From Fulvia fulva (lineage: Eukaryota > Ascomycota > Dothideomycetes > Mycosphaerellales > Mycosphaerellaceae), in assembly GCF_020509005.1 (NCBI RefSeq), contig NC_063018.1:1488001-1552000 (forward strand): a stretch of 64,000 nt of DNA, read 5' to 3'. Below, in pieces: positions 18,667 through 32,332 of the stretch. The notes under the pieces are model-generated. The model was not told the DNA's origin. It worked only from the letters and a program-made list of their open reading frames with translations, and ran no database searches. Every line of letters begins with the position of its first letter. Positions within the stretch are counted from its first letter, which is position 1. The translations under genes and the position numbers were made by a program.

Positions 18667-20589
18667 CTTTAAAAAGCGTCCTTTAGAAGGTAAAGAGCTT
18701 TATTCAAAAATCGCCCTTTCCTTTTATAGAGAGATAGGCACAATACTTTAGCTACTTTCGTGGGCTCCCGCCCTTAGATTTCGCTATTTTTCGTCCTAGC
18801 GTATTAGTATACGGATTGCTTATAGGTTCCTCGTAAGGATTTTATACTACTAGTAACGCTAAAATTCCTAATTATTTAGGATAGCGCTCCCAAGGGACTT
18901 TATGACGCCACAGGCTCTCTATTAAAAGGTGTTCGTAGCGGAAGCTAGCCCTAGGATATTCGTAGATAGTCGTAATAAATTGAGTATAATAGTCGAGGTA
19001 ATAGTAGTTAAGAGTAGTAGACTTGCTTTGTTACTTGTCCTATCTAGAGGGCTTATTCTACTCTTATTTATATTCGATTATAGACTCCTAGAACCTTCTA
19101 TACTACGTAATCTATTACGTAGTATATCTATAATAAGAAGCGGATTTGTAAGAAGTTATATCTCGTAAACTCTATTAAATTCTATAGCTTGTCTTCTAGA
19201 CCACCTAGGGCGTTCTGAATTTTAATATAATTAGAACATAGCTAGTTCTAAAGATACTATAAGCCGGTAGTCCGGCGCTAGCCTATTACGGCCTAGATAA
19301 GCATTCCCGTACGATCCTAGCGATGCTAGGAGCTTATAGGTTGTTAGAATCTATAGGATTTGATAGTCTACCGCTTTAGAATAGTATATCTCGCTAAGTA
19401 GCTATATAAAGCTTATAAACTAATAGACTACCTAGAGCGTTCTAGATTTCAATATAATTAGAACATAGCTAGTTCTAAAGATATTATAAGCCGGTAGTCC
19501 GGCGCTAGCCTATTACGGCCTAGACAAGCATTTCCGTACGATCCTAGCGATGCTAGGAGCTTACGGGTTGTTAGAATCTATCGGATTTAATAGTCTACCG
19601 CTTTATAATAGTATATCTTGCTAAGTAGCTATATAAAGCTTATAAACTAATACACCCCTATAAGCTTTATATCGATACTACCTATTAAGGCGAGAATACC
19701 TTTCTACTAAGGGGTTTTTAGGCTAAAGAGACGACTCTCTCCTTCCTTAGGTAAATAGCCTAAATAGGTTTCCTATACTCTTTTCTCAAGTATAGATAGC
19801 TATAAGGTATTAAGTACGCGCGATTTTAAGAGAGTCTATAGGATATACTGTCCTCCTAGTCGGATATAATCCTTAAGCTAGGTTAAAGACCTCTTCTTAA
19901 CTATAGTAAAGCTTCGCTATAGTTATTCCTTATAGACTTAAAACGTCGTTCCTAATTTTTTAGGATTAAGGTACTTTTGACGGGGGTAACCCTACCGTTT
20001 TAGCAACTTTACGCCTTAAAACCTAAAACGTTTCGGTATTCCTATCCTTATAAGGTAGGTACGTACTTTGCTATTTCTAGATAATTCTAAGCTCTTAAGT
20101 ACATAATAGTACTTTAGCTCGAATTGCCTCTTAATATTACTTTATAAAAGTAATACGTTAAAAACGGCTTGTTCTAGGGTTAATAACAGCTCTTTACCCT
20201 ACTAGACTACAAAACCTTTTAGGTATACTTAAGTAAAGTATCCTGAATCACGGTTGATAGTAGTAGGATTAGCCGTTATTTTATAATCGAATTTCTAAAA
20301 TTCGAAAATTATGACTTTCTCTTAAGGCGTCCCTCTAAAGAGAAACAATAAAAGTACTAACTAATTACTATTACCCCTCACTAAGTTCCAGGATTAAGGC
20401 CTATACATAGCTCTATAATTAAGGGCCGTTTTACGCCGATTAACGCCTTATAGAGTACTTCGTCTTATTAAAAAACCTTTAATAAAGGAAAAAGAGTACG
20501 AAGGTTTTCTAAACTAACTAGTCTCGTTGAAAACCTAGATAGGGATCACAACCTAAATAGGATAAAAGAGTACTAGTATAATATAAGAA
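18667..20589 (-). other. Element A inter-coding region (unit II)
   Basis: Counterpart of 673-2,595, again without a convincing coding frame. It matches unit III closely. In the second 227-bp repeat it carries the TTTAATAG and TTATAAACTAAT variants instead of unit I's TTTGATAG and TTATACACTGAT. Confidence 0.6.
19198..19651. repeat. 227-bp direct repeat dimer (unit II)
   Basis: Same dimer at +17,994. Here the second copy is closer to the first (CCGTACGATCCTAGCGATGC in both) than it is in unit I. Confidence 0.9.
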
Positions 20590-22224
20590 CTAGCCGTAAA
20601 TAAGATCCCGTATCCTCTTAAAATTCGGCTAGTCTAGAGCTTTAGTTAAAATATCCGCTATTTCTTCTTTCGTAGGGATATACTCTAGACTTATTATTTT
20701 TTCTTGAACGCACTCTCGAGCTAAGTGATATTGTATATCGATGTGCTTTGTCTTGGCGTGGTGTTCGGGATTATAAGCTAGTTCTATCGCGGATTTAGAA
20801 TCCGTAAGAATAGTATTAAGGCCCGTACTAATTCCTATCTCGAGATATATATCTCTTAGGAATAAGAACTCTTTTATAGTCTCTTTTAGGGCTATATATT
20901 CGGCTTCGCAACTCGATAGCGCGACCAATTTTTGTAGGATACTACGCCAACTTATAGGCGCTTTAGGTCCTATAGTAAAAATATACCCCGTAGTACTTTT
21001 TCTAGTCGTAAAATCACCCCCCTAATCGGTATCGCTATAGCCTAATAATAGGGGTGACGATTGCGCTTTATAGACTAGTTTTAGCTCGTAAGCCTTAGGA
21101 TCGTTCAAATATTTCCAAATCCTATTTAGGGCTTTAAAATGTGAGCTATCGGGATTAGAGGCAAATTTAGCTACTTGCCCTACGGCGTAGCCTATATCTA
21201 GCCTTGTTTTAGTACCTAGATAAATTAAGGACCCTACTTCGGCTTGAAATAGCCAAGTATCCCCTGAACTAGCTTGTTCCTTATTCTTTTCTAGACGTAG
21301 GCTATTTTCTATAGGGCTACTAACCGGATTAAGACCTCTCTTATTAAATCTAGTGAGGATCTTATCTAAATACCCTTTTTGACTTAGAGTAATAGACTTG
21401 TCTTTGCGATTACGCGTTACTTCGATCTCTAGATAGTAGTTTACGTCGCCTAAATCACTTAGTTCTAGCGACTTAGAGAGGTTATCCTTAAGTTCCCTAA
21501 CTAGTCCTTCGTTAGGACTAAATATAAGCATATCGTCTACGTAGCACGTTATTATAATGCCCGTATTAGCGTTTTTAAACGCTGCCTCGTCTTTCTTAAG
21601 CGGAACAAAGCCTAGCTTTTGAAGTATAGACTTAAGGTATAAGTACTATTGTCTAGAGGCTTGTTTTAAGCCGTATAACGCCGTATTTAGATAGCAGACT
21701 CTCGGAGTATTATCCTCGAAACCTAAGGGCTATTCGATATATAATTCTTTATCTATAGGGCTATTAGGGAAAGCTAATTTAACGTCCTATTGCTTTATTT
21801 CCTAATTATTGTAAGCCGTAAAATAGTATAACAAACGCTAAGTTTCGGGTTAACAAGTATTACTAAATGTCTCGTCGTACTCTACTCCGAATATTTGTTT
21901 AAAGCCCTTTACGACCTACCGACTCTTATATTTAATTATATTGCCTTTAGCGTCGGTTTTAGTCTTATAAACCTACCGTCCTTTAAGGGCTACGCGATCC
22001 TTAGGAAGGTTAACTAAGTCCCAAGTTTTTAGCTTATTTAAGTCGCCTATTTCGGATTTTATAGACTCTAGCCATTTGACTTTATTAGGACTAGTAATCG
22101 CGTCTTTATAAGTAATAGGATCGGCGGTCTACCCGCTATAATTAGCGAGTAGCGCTAGCTCGTCTTCTAATCCGTCGTCTTCTAAAGTCTTAAAACTATT
22201 AGATTCTAACGGATTATTAGAAAT
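20590..22224 (-). pseudogene. pol: Element A pol: RT and RNase H (unit II)
   Basis: YVDD is intact (21,543-21,532). RNase H reads HLARECVQEK, with the Cys that unit I has lost. Open stretches are 21,531-21,022 and 20,928-20,629, as in unit I. Several transitions separate it from unit I, for example in the stretch around 21,586-21,860. Confidence 0.9.
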
Positions 22225-22458
22225 TGTTAAGAACATATAGGCCGTAGGACAAGTATATAGATGTAGGTGTATAATGTAACGAGATCACGTAATTAGGGTT
22301 TGCTAGCCTATAGGCTAGCAAACATCCGGACACCTAGTATCTACCTATACTAATACCGGCGATACTATATATAGATATACGCTATCCTATTAGGTCCTTC
22401 TTCGTCTTTTGTATAATCCGCCGTCTTCTACTACTACGTAACTCGTACCTATTTAATA
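22225..22458 (+). repeat. Element B 5' LTR (unit II)
   Basis: Starts TGTTAAGAACATA, with G-to-A and C-to-T differences from unit I (CAAGTATATAG against CAAGCATGTGG; CACGTAATT against CACGTGATT). The 24-bp palindrome is intact. Confidence 0.93.
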
Positions 22459-25400
22459 GGTTATAAGCCCGGGTTAGCAACTCGGTATTTCACCCTCGAT
22501 AAAGTCGTATTAGAGTTATTCCTCTTTAGAACTAAAGGAAGGTAGACTAGAGGCCGTACCCGCATTGTATAGGAAGCTATAGCCGTGCTATAGGTGTATA
22601 TAAGACGTAAAAGAGCCTAGTGAGGCACTGTTAGACTCCGAGTTAGGGAGCCTATACTAATACCTTAGACAAGTAGGCGAGCTTACTAAGAAGAGTCGCT
22701 CTCCGGACATCGCGTTCGTATCGACTAACTGTTCATTCTAAGAGAGCCGTAGTGTCTTAGAAACCCCCTCTACTAAGAGAGTTACGCTATAGTGTCTTAG
22801 CACTAACACTATCCTTACGACCGACTTTCCTCGCTTTCTAGTAGACAGCCATTCTCTCTACTATTAACCTCGCGTTTGGTTTACCTCCTATCGATCTAAT
22901 CGCGTACGACCGAATACATCCTATTACCTAAGGGTAGCCAACCTGTCCCTTAACTTACAAAAATAGAGAACGAGACTAGGTTTATAAGAAAGAGAGCAGC
23001 ACCTCTTCTGATAAGAGAGAACCACGAAACATAGTTCAAGCTAATAAGAATACACCTAGTATCAAAGTAGGTTGACTAGGTCCTCGAGGACATTATTACG
23101 GACATTCCCGCTATAACCCTAGCGACACCCTCTATATTATCGGAGTCATCCCTTCCTTTAGATCAAGCGATAAGGAAGGCATCGTATAGACGGCATAATA
23201 TAACGGCCCTATATAAGATGTATATCTGTCTATTAACAGATAACTAAGAGATAATATACGAGATCCGGTATACGAAGGAGTTATAGGAATGGGCTGAAGC
23301 CAAATATAAGAGAAGACTTCTCGCTACTAGAAGAAGTTTGCTTTAGTAATACACCAATTTCGTAATGATAGAGGACTAGTCAATAGATGACGCCTAGTAG
23401 GAGCTTAGCTCAATTATAAGGAGGGCTGTTTTAATCTCGGCTTAGTTCTAAGACATTAAGACTAAGGACAGAAAGATCTAGCAACTCTTAGTAGCTCTAC
23501 TAGACTCATTTGGCTCAATTCGCGATGCAATTAATACCTAGGTAAATCTCTCACTATAAGACATTCTTACAATCCTTAGGGAGAAGTAAGAATCAATGAT
23601 TTATTAAGGGACAGCTATGTTCGCTAAGAAGGGTTTCTAGGGCAAGCTCACGTACCATCTCTATAATAGTGACCATTTTATAAGCAAGTGCCTACACCTT
23701 TCTGTAGCTCAGTAGGCTATTAGGAACAAGGACAAACTAGCTAGGGTTACCTACCCTACTAAGAGACAACCGTTACCACCTCGTAGGAGGTCATTATTAC
23801 TAAACCTTCGTGATATCCTCGAGGTGATGACGGACCTTATAAAGTAGATAAAGGAGAGCCGCAAGCCAAAGGCCTCCTCTAGTAAGCCTATAAGGGCCTA
23901 TACGACCTAGGAAGACGCATTAGACTCTGAGATACTATTAGAAGATGATGATGTTGATAAGGTTGCCTATTCTACTATAGAAGCTAAAGGCAAGTACCCC
24001 TCGTCCGAGTGGTTACTTGACTCTTATACATCATTATATATAACTGACTAAGATTTACTATTTAGGACACTGAAGCCTCTTTAAAAGAGGAAGTGGATCA
24101 AGGTTGGGGGTGGCTATCTACAAGCTACATATATAGGAAGTGTAGTAATAGGTGGTCCTTCTAGAAAGCAAATTGTCTTAGAAAATGTCCTGTTTGTTCC
24201 TGGCCTTAGAGTTAGTCTTGTTTCGTAGAATCAGTTTAGCTAACAGTTTGCTGTCTAACTACCTAGTTTCACCCTAAAATCCTTGTCTAGTAAACCCGTT
24301 ATCTAGACTAAACTTCGAGGAGGAGTACCGTTTATCTACTCGATCTCGGAAATTCTTAAGCTATAGCATACTAGTATACTCTCTTAAGAACGTAACGGTA
24401 CCGCTATAGCTAACACTAAGTCCGAAGATCAGTAGGAGCTATAGTATAGAAGATGTGCACACCTTAGTAAGGGACTGCTAAGAAACCTATATAGAGTCAC
24501 TAACAAGAAAGATCCTATTCCTATTCCTTCTAAACACTAGAATTGTAAGGTCTGCTCCCTTGTAAATATAAGGAAGTTCAAAGGACCTACTATAGAGAGG
24601 AAAGGGGAGAGGCTGGCCCTCATCTCTATTGACATCTATAGGCCTTTTCAGGGCGTAGTCTCTAGGCTAGGATACAAATATTAGCTTGAGATTGTAGACA
24701 ACTTCTCTAGGAGGAAGTGGGTAATCCCTTTGAAGGCTAGGAGCGACGCTCCTATAGCCCTACGGGATTAGAAGGTCTAGGCAGAACGGTAGTCAAGGTG
24801 CTTTCTGTCTACGATCCGTAGTGATAGTACAAAGGAAATTCTCGCCTTACTAAAAGAGTAGGAGAAGGAGTTTGGCACTTAGATAGACACAACTAATGCC
24901 TACAACTCTCTTTAGAATAGACCTGTAGAAAGGTCAATTTAAGCCTCTAAGAACATAGTCCGGGCTATGCTTAAAGACTCTAGTATGCTAGTTAAGTTCT
25001 AGCTAGAAGCTTTGTAAGTACAGACTGTGATCAGAAACAGACTGCCTAATAGTCCGATCATTGATAGTATTGCTCTTTTACTAGAAGAAGCCTTTACTAG
25101 CCAAGTACCGTTAGTTGACCATTTCCGCGTCTAGGGATGTAAAGCTATAGTCTATATAGACCTAAGAGCCTAACCTTAAGGCTTAAGGAGAGACAAGTTG
25201 ATAAACCGAGGAAAAGAAGCCGTGTTTATAGGCTACTTAGAAAACACTACAAAACAATAGCTGTTCTAGGATCCCGATATAAAAGCTATAAAAGCGTATA
25301 GTCACGTCGACTAGTTTAAGAATAAGAAGGGGGGAGATATAGATCTTGGTATCACCTTTACTAACTAGCCGAGTCGAGCGCTATAGCGTAATCCTGTTAG

Positions 25401-26036
25401 GAGGAAGCCCTTTAGGGCGAAATTTTCCGATAGGGGATTATTAGAAACACCGTTACGAAGGCTAGGAGAAAATATTAAGGCGGTTTTACTACCGTCGAAG
25501 GCCGATAACGGTGGATCTATATAGAACCTACCCGAGTCATTAATACTATAGTAACCGCTGTCTATACAACTTCCCCCTCCCCTAAAGGACATTAGGGAAT
25601 ACCAGAAGTTTAGAGATCAGGGTACTCTAATAAAAGAAAAAGAAGATGTCGTTCAGTTCGACCTATCTAAACACCTAGCGCCACCTCAGGTTATAGGTAA
25701 CAAGAGGTTAAGGGGGGACGGAGATGATAACTCTAAAGAGTATAAGGCTAAACACTATAAGGCTCTTATCGCCTAGATGTTCTATCTAGACCCTATAATG
25801 AGCTAGGTAGAGGAGATTCTAAACGACGTAGAAGAACATATATTTGCTACTGTTAGGTAGGCTATAGCCTATTAGCAGGAAGTGCTAATCCCAAAGTCCT
25901 ATAAGGCAGCCGTAGGAGACCCCGAATAGGGATATATATAGAGAGAGGCAATCGAGAACGAACTTATTACCTTAGTAAGCAACAACACCTAGGAAGCAGT
26001 TGTACCGCCAAAGGGTGCGAATCTAATTACTTCTAG
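22459..26036 (+). pseudogene. pol: Element B gag-pol 5' half (unit II)
   Basis: Same domain order as in unit I, with the integrase triad still recognisable and stops throughout. It differs from unit I by scattered transitions in both directions, so each copy took mutations independently. Confidence 0.88.
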
Positions 26037-26556
26037 TGTCATGGTCTCCCCACAGAGTGTACAGAAGGTGGGGACAGAAGAGCCTCAGAGTGCTCAGAAG
26101 TCGTCAAGAAGTGACAGTCCAGCTTGGTGTGTGAGCGCCAAGAATCACATGCCCCGCAACATTCGCTACGGGACCCAGCCCTCCAAATTCACCCCTCTAC
26201 CAAACCTTGACAGATTCACTTCGGCTCGTGACTGTGTGACTCACGGCACTCCCGCGAGCACCCGCGACTGCGCTGGACCCTGGAAGAAGCACGTGGAAGA
26301 CTCGGAACGTAGGGCAGGTTGGAATAAGGTTTTGAGCAAAGCTGCTGAGCGCGGCTTCGCACGGGTTAGCCCTGTTGATACGGGGACACGCACTCGCGAG
26401 GGTCGCGTATAAATATCTGGCCTTCCCCAGGCCTCTCTTGCTTTCTTCGTCTTTTGTTTTGTGTAGCAATCATACTATACCCTTTTGCATCTGCACTTCG
26501 CACCTACATTCTCGCTTTCACCCTTGCATCTCACAGGCCAGGCTCTCGCCCTGACA
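26037..26556 (+). repeat. Element C 5' LTR (unit II)
   Basis: Carries a 123-codon open frame, 26,041-26,412, that ends at the TAA inside the TATA box. In the 3' LTR the same frame is the tail of pol. The frame is closed by two TAGs in unit I. Confidence 0.95.
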
Positions 26557-26598
26557 TCACAAAAGACCAACAAACCGTCAACCACTCGAGTCATCCTC

Positions 26599-27759
26599 AT
26601 GGGTGACCACGCCACCGATAGAGGTGTCAACCTCGACAACCAAGACACTCCATTCCACTTCAGTGAGTGGACTGACATCCCCTTCTCGAACGCCGCTGCC
26701 TTCGGTGCCTGGGCAAACGCCAACCCCGACACCGCCTACGCTCTCATCAACCGCACCGTCTCCTCTTTCCGCGAGACCGCCCAGCAGGTCGAGCAAGCAA
26801 ACAACCAAGCAACATACCTTCAAGGTATTGTGAACACCTTCCAGAACCTCGCCCCGCACGCCGACGACAACCGCCGCCAGCACTTCTCCAAGAAGGTCAA
26901 CGACCCAGACGAGTTCGACGGCAACAAGAGCAAGTTTGAGGCATTTGGGACACAGCTCACCATCAAGCTGTTGGCTAATGCCGACCACTTTCCGCAAGAG
27001 AAGGACAAAGTCACGTACGTCTTCTCCCTCCTTCGGGGAGACGCCGCGGCTCAGGTACAACACTACATCGACAACGCCACGCAGACTATCGGCTGCCCGG
27101 ACGTCCTCACCTTGATGCAGGACCTCCGTGCTGCCTTTGGTGATCCAGACCGTAGAGCCACCGCCCAGAACGCCATCCACAACCTCCTCCAGAAGAACAA
27201 GAGCTTCGCCGAGTACCTCGCGGCCTTCAACCGCGACATCGGGTTCACCGGCTACAACGAAGAGACCAAGAAGAGCACTCTCCGCCGTGGTTTGTCAGCA
27301 GAGCTTCTTCGAGCCCTCGAGGACAAGGACGTCGGTGCTATGAGCTTCCGTGAGCTCGTCGAGACCTGCCAGCGCCTCGACTCCAACATAAAACACACCG
27401 CCTCTCTCCTCGCTTCCCGTTCTTAAGGTCGTCAGCCTCGTGGTCCCGGAAGCCACTTCGCTGCTCCACTAGGCGCCGCCGCTCCTACGGCTCTCCCTCC
27501 CGTCTCTGTAGGTGACGCTATGGATCTCAGCGCTGGTGCCGCCGTCCCTCGAGTCCAGGGCCTCGTCAACGGTAAGCTCACTCCCGAAGAGAAGCTTCGC
27601 CGTCGCCAGGCCGGACTCTGCACCTACTGCGGCGGTCCAGGCCACATCGCAGCCAACTGTCCGCAGCTCGCTGCCCGTAACGCCCGCAACCCGGTTCGCG
27701 GCGCTGTCGGCGCTATCGAGCCTGCTCCTACTGCTCCCGCTGAGCAGGAAAAAGCCTAG
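26599..27759 (+). pseudogene. gag: Element C Gag (unit II)
   Basis: Residues 1-275 are identical to unit I. The TAA is at 27,424-27,426, the zinc knuckle at 27,619-27,660 and the terminal TAG at 27,757. Confidence 0.92.
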
Positions 27760-30700
27760 GTCTTCCTCATCGACGCGATGAAGACCAAGAACAACGTTTA
27801 CCGAAAGTGAAGAGAGGAAAGAAGTTGAGGATCAATACAGCACAGCTAGACCTGTACGACGAGACGGGCAAGGACCACGCTTGCAAACCGTTCGTCACGA
27901 ATGTAAATATCGGCTCAAAGAAACTCTCTTCTTCCAATCTCACTCTCATAGACACTGGCGCACTAGGCGAGTCTTTTATGGACTATAAACTCGCGACCTC
28001 TCTCAACCTCGAACCCCAGGAACTGAAGTACCCTCGCACCCTTGAACTCTTTGACGGCACGGAGACTACCACTAGTAAGATTACTCATGTTGTACACACG
28101 TCAATCACCCTCGGAGGCAAGCGTATGTCGATCACCAGCTTCCTTACGTCCCTACCGCATCAGAAGTTTATCCTCGGCCTCCCCTGGTTCAGACGACACC
28201 GACCTATCATCGACTGGACTTCCCTTACTGTCAGCTTCCCTCTAGAAGTTCCTCCGGCACCTCCGCCTTCTCCGCCGCCTCAGCGCGGTCCTAAGTATAC
28301 CAAGATCTTCTAGGTGAACGCCGCTGCCTTCACCACTGCTGCTAAGCAGCCCAAAGCTCAAGTCTTCGCCGCCTCTCTCCGCGATATCGACATCGCCCTC
28401 GAGAAGCTCGACAAGAAGCGTACACCTACCGACCCTGCTACGAAGGTCCCTCCTTAGGCACACCACATCCTCCACGTATTCGATGCTAAAGCCGCAGACG
28501 AGCTGCCTCCTCATCGCCCTCACGACCACAAGATTGAGCTAGAAGAAGGTGCAGAGACACCGTTCGGACCGTTATATTCCATGTCCCGAGAAGAGCTTAT
28601 CGTCCTCAAGAGATACCTCGAAGAGAACCTAAAGAAGGGGTTCATTCGAGCGAGCCGTTCTAGCGCTGGCAGTCCCGTCATGTTCGTCAAGAAGCCCGGC
28701 GGTGGTCTACGCTTCTGCGTAGACTACCGAGGCTTGAACGCTGTTACAAAGAAGAACCGCTACCCAATACCGTTGATTCAGGAGACGCTCGAGCGCCTCT
28801 CTAAGGCCAAGTACTTCACCAAGCTCGATGTCATCGCTACGTTCAACAAGTTACGAATGGCAGAAGGACACGAGTATCTCACAGCCTTCCGTACTCGCTA
28901 CGGGCTGTTCGAGTCGCTCGTTATGCCCTTCGGCGTTTGTAACGGGCCTAGTACCTTCCAGAACTTCATTAACGACATCCTTCAGGAGTTCCTCGATCAG
29001 TTCTGCACTGCCTACATCGACGACATCCTAGTCTATAGCGAGACCAAGGAGGAGCACCGCGAGCACGTCTGTAAGGTCCTTCAGAAGCTCGCAGACGCCG
29101 GCTTGCAGCTCGACATCGACAAGTGCGAGTTTGAGAAGACCGAAGTCAAGTTCCTTGGTTTGATCATTACCGCAGACGGCATCAAGATGGACCAAGAGAA
29201 GATCGACGCTATCGTCGAATGGGATGCTCCTACGAACGTCAAAGAGGTCCAGGGTTTCCTAGGCTTTGCCAACTTCTACCGCCGCTTCATCCACGCATTT
29301 TCGGGCGTGGTACGCCCTTTGACGAAGCTCACGCGCAAGGGTGAGAAGTTCGCCTGGACCGACGAATGCCAGGAGGCTTTTGACTTGCTCAAAGCGAAGT
29401 TTGTTGAGAACCCGCTTCTACGGCACTTCGATTTCGAACTGGAGACCCGTGTAGAGACCGACGCATCCGACGGCGTGGTGGGCGGTGTCCTGCTACAACG
29501 CCGCTCGCCTGAATCCCCCTGGTTACCTGTCGCCTTCCTCTCCAAGAAGATGACCGCCACGGAGTGTAACTACGAGATCTACGACAAGGAGCTTCTCGCC
29601 ATCGTCAAAGCTTTCGAAGAGTGGCGCCCCGAGCTCGAAGGCTCTGCTATGCCCGTCCAAGTAAGCTCCGACCATAAGAACCTCGTCTACTTTATGAAGA
29701 GCAAGCTGCTCAATCGTCGCCAGGCCCGCTGGAGCGAGTTCCTCTCCCGGTTCAACTTCGTGATCTCGTACACGCCCGGCAAGGCCAACTCGATGGCCGA
29801 CGCCCTTACCCGCCGCCCTGGTGACTCTCCAGTTGATCGAAGAGGGGGCCGGCAAATCGCAGGGCAACAAGTCATCAAAGAGCACAACCTCTCTTCCGAG
29901 CTTCGAGAGTACCTATCGAATAGCCAGCCTACGCTCGCCGCTTCCTTTGCTACTCTCGTGCTCGCTCCTGCCTACCTTGACGAGAGTGACGATGAATCCG
30001 AGCCTGAAGAATACGCCTCGGACGCTGAGGACTTGAACGACGATGAAGAGGGCTCAGTAACGACCGACGGCTCATCCGAATCAGACTTTAAGGGGTTTGA
30101 TAATGAGGAGCAGCCCGAAGGCATCATGGCACGAGTACGAACAGCGTACGATGCCGACATAGACGCCCAAGAGTTAGTTCAGGCCCTTGAATCTGGCGCG
30201 AGGACATTCCCGGGCTTCTCGCTGTCCGAGTGCGAGCTCCAGGAAGGTGTCGTCTACTTCCGTAAGAAGCTTTACGTACCGCAGCCCGAAGGCTCTAATA
30301 TCCGAGCTGAGATTCTTCAAATCATCCACGACTCCGCCTCTGGGGGTCACCCAGGCGTAGCCAAGACCCACAAGCTCCTCGCTAGGTATTACTAGTGGCC
30401 GCATTCCTGGAAGGACGTCCGCCGCTACGTGCTGAACTGCGCTGCTTGCCGAAGAGCCAAAGCTAACCGCCACCGTCCCCACGGTCTCTTGCACCCTCTC
30501 CCGGCTCCTGATCGTCCGTGGAAGCACATCACTATGGACTTTATCACCGATCTTCCTCACGGCAAGACCTTCAGCGGCGTGAAAGCAAAGGCCCTTCTAG
30601 TGATCGTGGACCGTCACTCCAAGGACCGGTACATGATCCCGTGCTGGAGCATGACCGCAAAGGAGACTGCTCGCTTGTTCTACGAATTCGTCTGGCGCTT

Positions 30701-32093
30701 TCAAGGCCTCCCGGATAGCATCACCTCTGACAGAGGCACCCAGTTCATCTCGCACTTCTGGAAGCGTCTGTGTGCTATCCTGGGCATCAAGCATAACCTC
30801 TCGACCAGTTTTCAGCCACAGACCGACGGCCAGACCGAAATTACGAACGCTATCCTCGAGCAGGTCCTTCGTTGCTTCGTCGACTACCACCAGAAGGATT
30901 GGCCTCAGCATATCCCTGCGGTGGAGTTCGCTACTCGTAACTGGGACTCGGAGACTACTGGCTACTCTCCCTTCTATACTACGAGAGGTTACCACCCTCG
31001 TACAGGCATGGAACCAGAAGAACCTCTCCCGCCTACCGAAGACGCAAACGAGCAAGCAGCAGACGAGTTCGCTACTATGCTCTCACAGATCCATGAAGAA
31101 GTTCACGACGAGATGGTGTACGCACAAGCAATCTACGAGGATCAAGCCAATCGTCGTCGCCAGCCAGCTCCCGACTACCAAGTAGGCGATATGGTCTACC
31201 TCAACTCCAAGAACATCAAGACAGACCGCCCCTCCAAGAAGCTGAACTGGAAGAACCTAGGTCCTTTTGAGATCACCGAGCGTATCAGTTCACACGCCTA
31301 CCGTCTAGCTCTTCCTGCGAACATAAAGATCCACGACGTCTTCCATCCCGTACGCCTTCGGCCGTCGGCTAAGGACCCATTCCCGAACCAAAACCAAGAC
31401 ATGCCAGGTCCTCCCGATGAAGTAGAAGTCGACGAGCCTGTTAACCTACCTTCTGACGACTATGCCGTCCGCAAGATCCGGGGAATCCGCGTAGAGCCCA
31501 ACGACGTTGAAGGACTACCGCCGATCAAGTATGAAGTCGAATGGCAAGGTTGCCCTAAGTGGGATACCTTATGGGAACCTATCCAACATATCATCTTCAA
31601 TCGTCAAGCAATCGAAGAATACCACGCCCGCGCAGACGGCCCAGAAGTCAACATCGGCAGGCTCTTCGAATCTGAGCTTTTCGACGGGGCTTACCAATGG
31701 TGTATCGACCATGACATCAGGCCTAGGCCTGGTACTGAAGCTGAACATCCTCGATATGTAGAACTACTACGGCTTCGTAGGAACTCAGCTTTGTTCGGGG
31801 GGGCTACTGTCATGGTCTCCCCACAGAGTGTACAGAAGGTGGGGACAGAAGAGCCTCAGAGTGCTCAGAAGTCGTCAAGAAGTGACAGTCCAGCTTGGTG
31901 TGTGAGCGCCAAGAATCACATGCCCCGCAACATTCGCTACGGGACCCAGCCCTCCAAATTCACCCCTCTACCAAACCTTGACAGATTCACTTCGGCTCGT
32001 GACTGTGTGACTCACGGCACTCCCGCGAGCACCCGCGACTGCGCTGGACCCTGGAAGAAGCACGTGGAAGACTCGGAACGTAGGGCAGGTTAG
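27744..32093 (+). pseudogene. pol: Element C Pol (unit II)
   Basis: Same predicted protein segments as unit I, with TAG stops at 28,311, 28,455 and 30,393 and the final TAG at 32,091 inside the 3' LTR. The protease DTG, RT YIDD, RNase H, integrase DDE and chromodomain are all present. Confidence 0.95.
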
Positions 32094-32327
32094 AATAAGG
32101 TTTTGAGCAAAGCTGCTGAGCGCGGCTTCGCACGGGTTAGCCCTGTTGATGCGGGGACACGCACTCGCGAGGGTCGCGTATAAATATCTGGCCTTCCCTA
32201 GGCCTCTCTTGCTTTCTTCGTCTTTTGTTTTGTGTAGCAATCATACTATACCCTTTTGCATCTGCACTTCGCACCTGCATTCTCGCTTTCACCCTTGCAT
32301 CTCACAGGCCAGGCTCTCGCCCTGACA
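31808..32327 (+). repeat. Element C 3' LTR (unit II)
   Basis: Differs from its own 5' LTR at four positions, all transitions. One is G 26,321 against A 32,092, which creates the TAG that ends the pol frame. Confidence 0.95.
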
Positions 32328-32332
32328 TCTAG

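Larger units (their letters stand above)
26037..32327 (+). mobile_element. Element C chromodomain Ty3/gypsy (unit II)
   Basis: TCTAG duplications flank it at 26,032-26,036 and 32,328-32,332. The internal region shows the same stops as unit I at +17,994, so the stops existed before the amplification. Confidence 0.97.
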
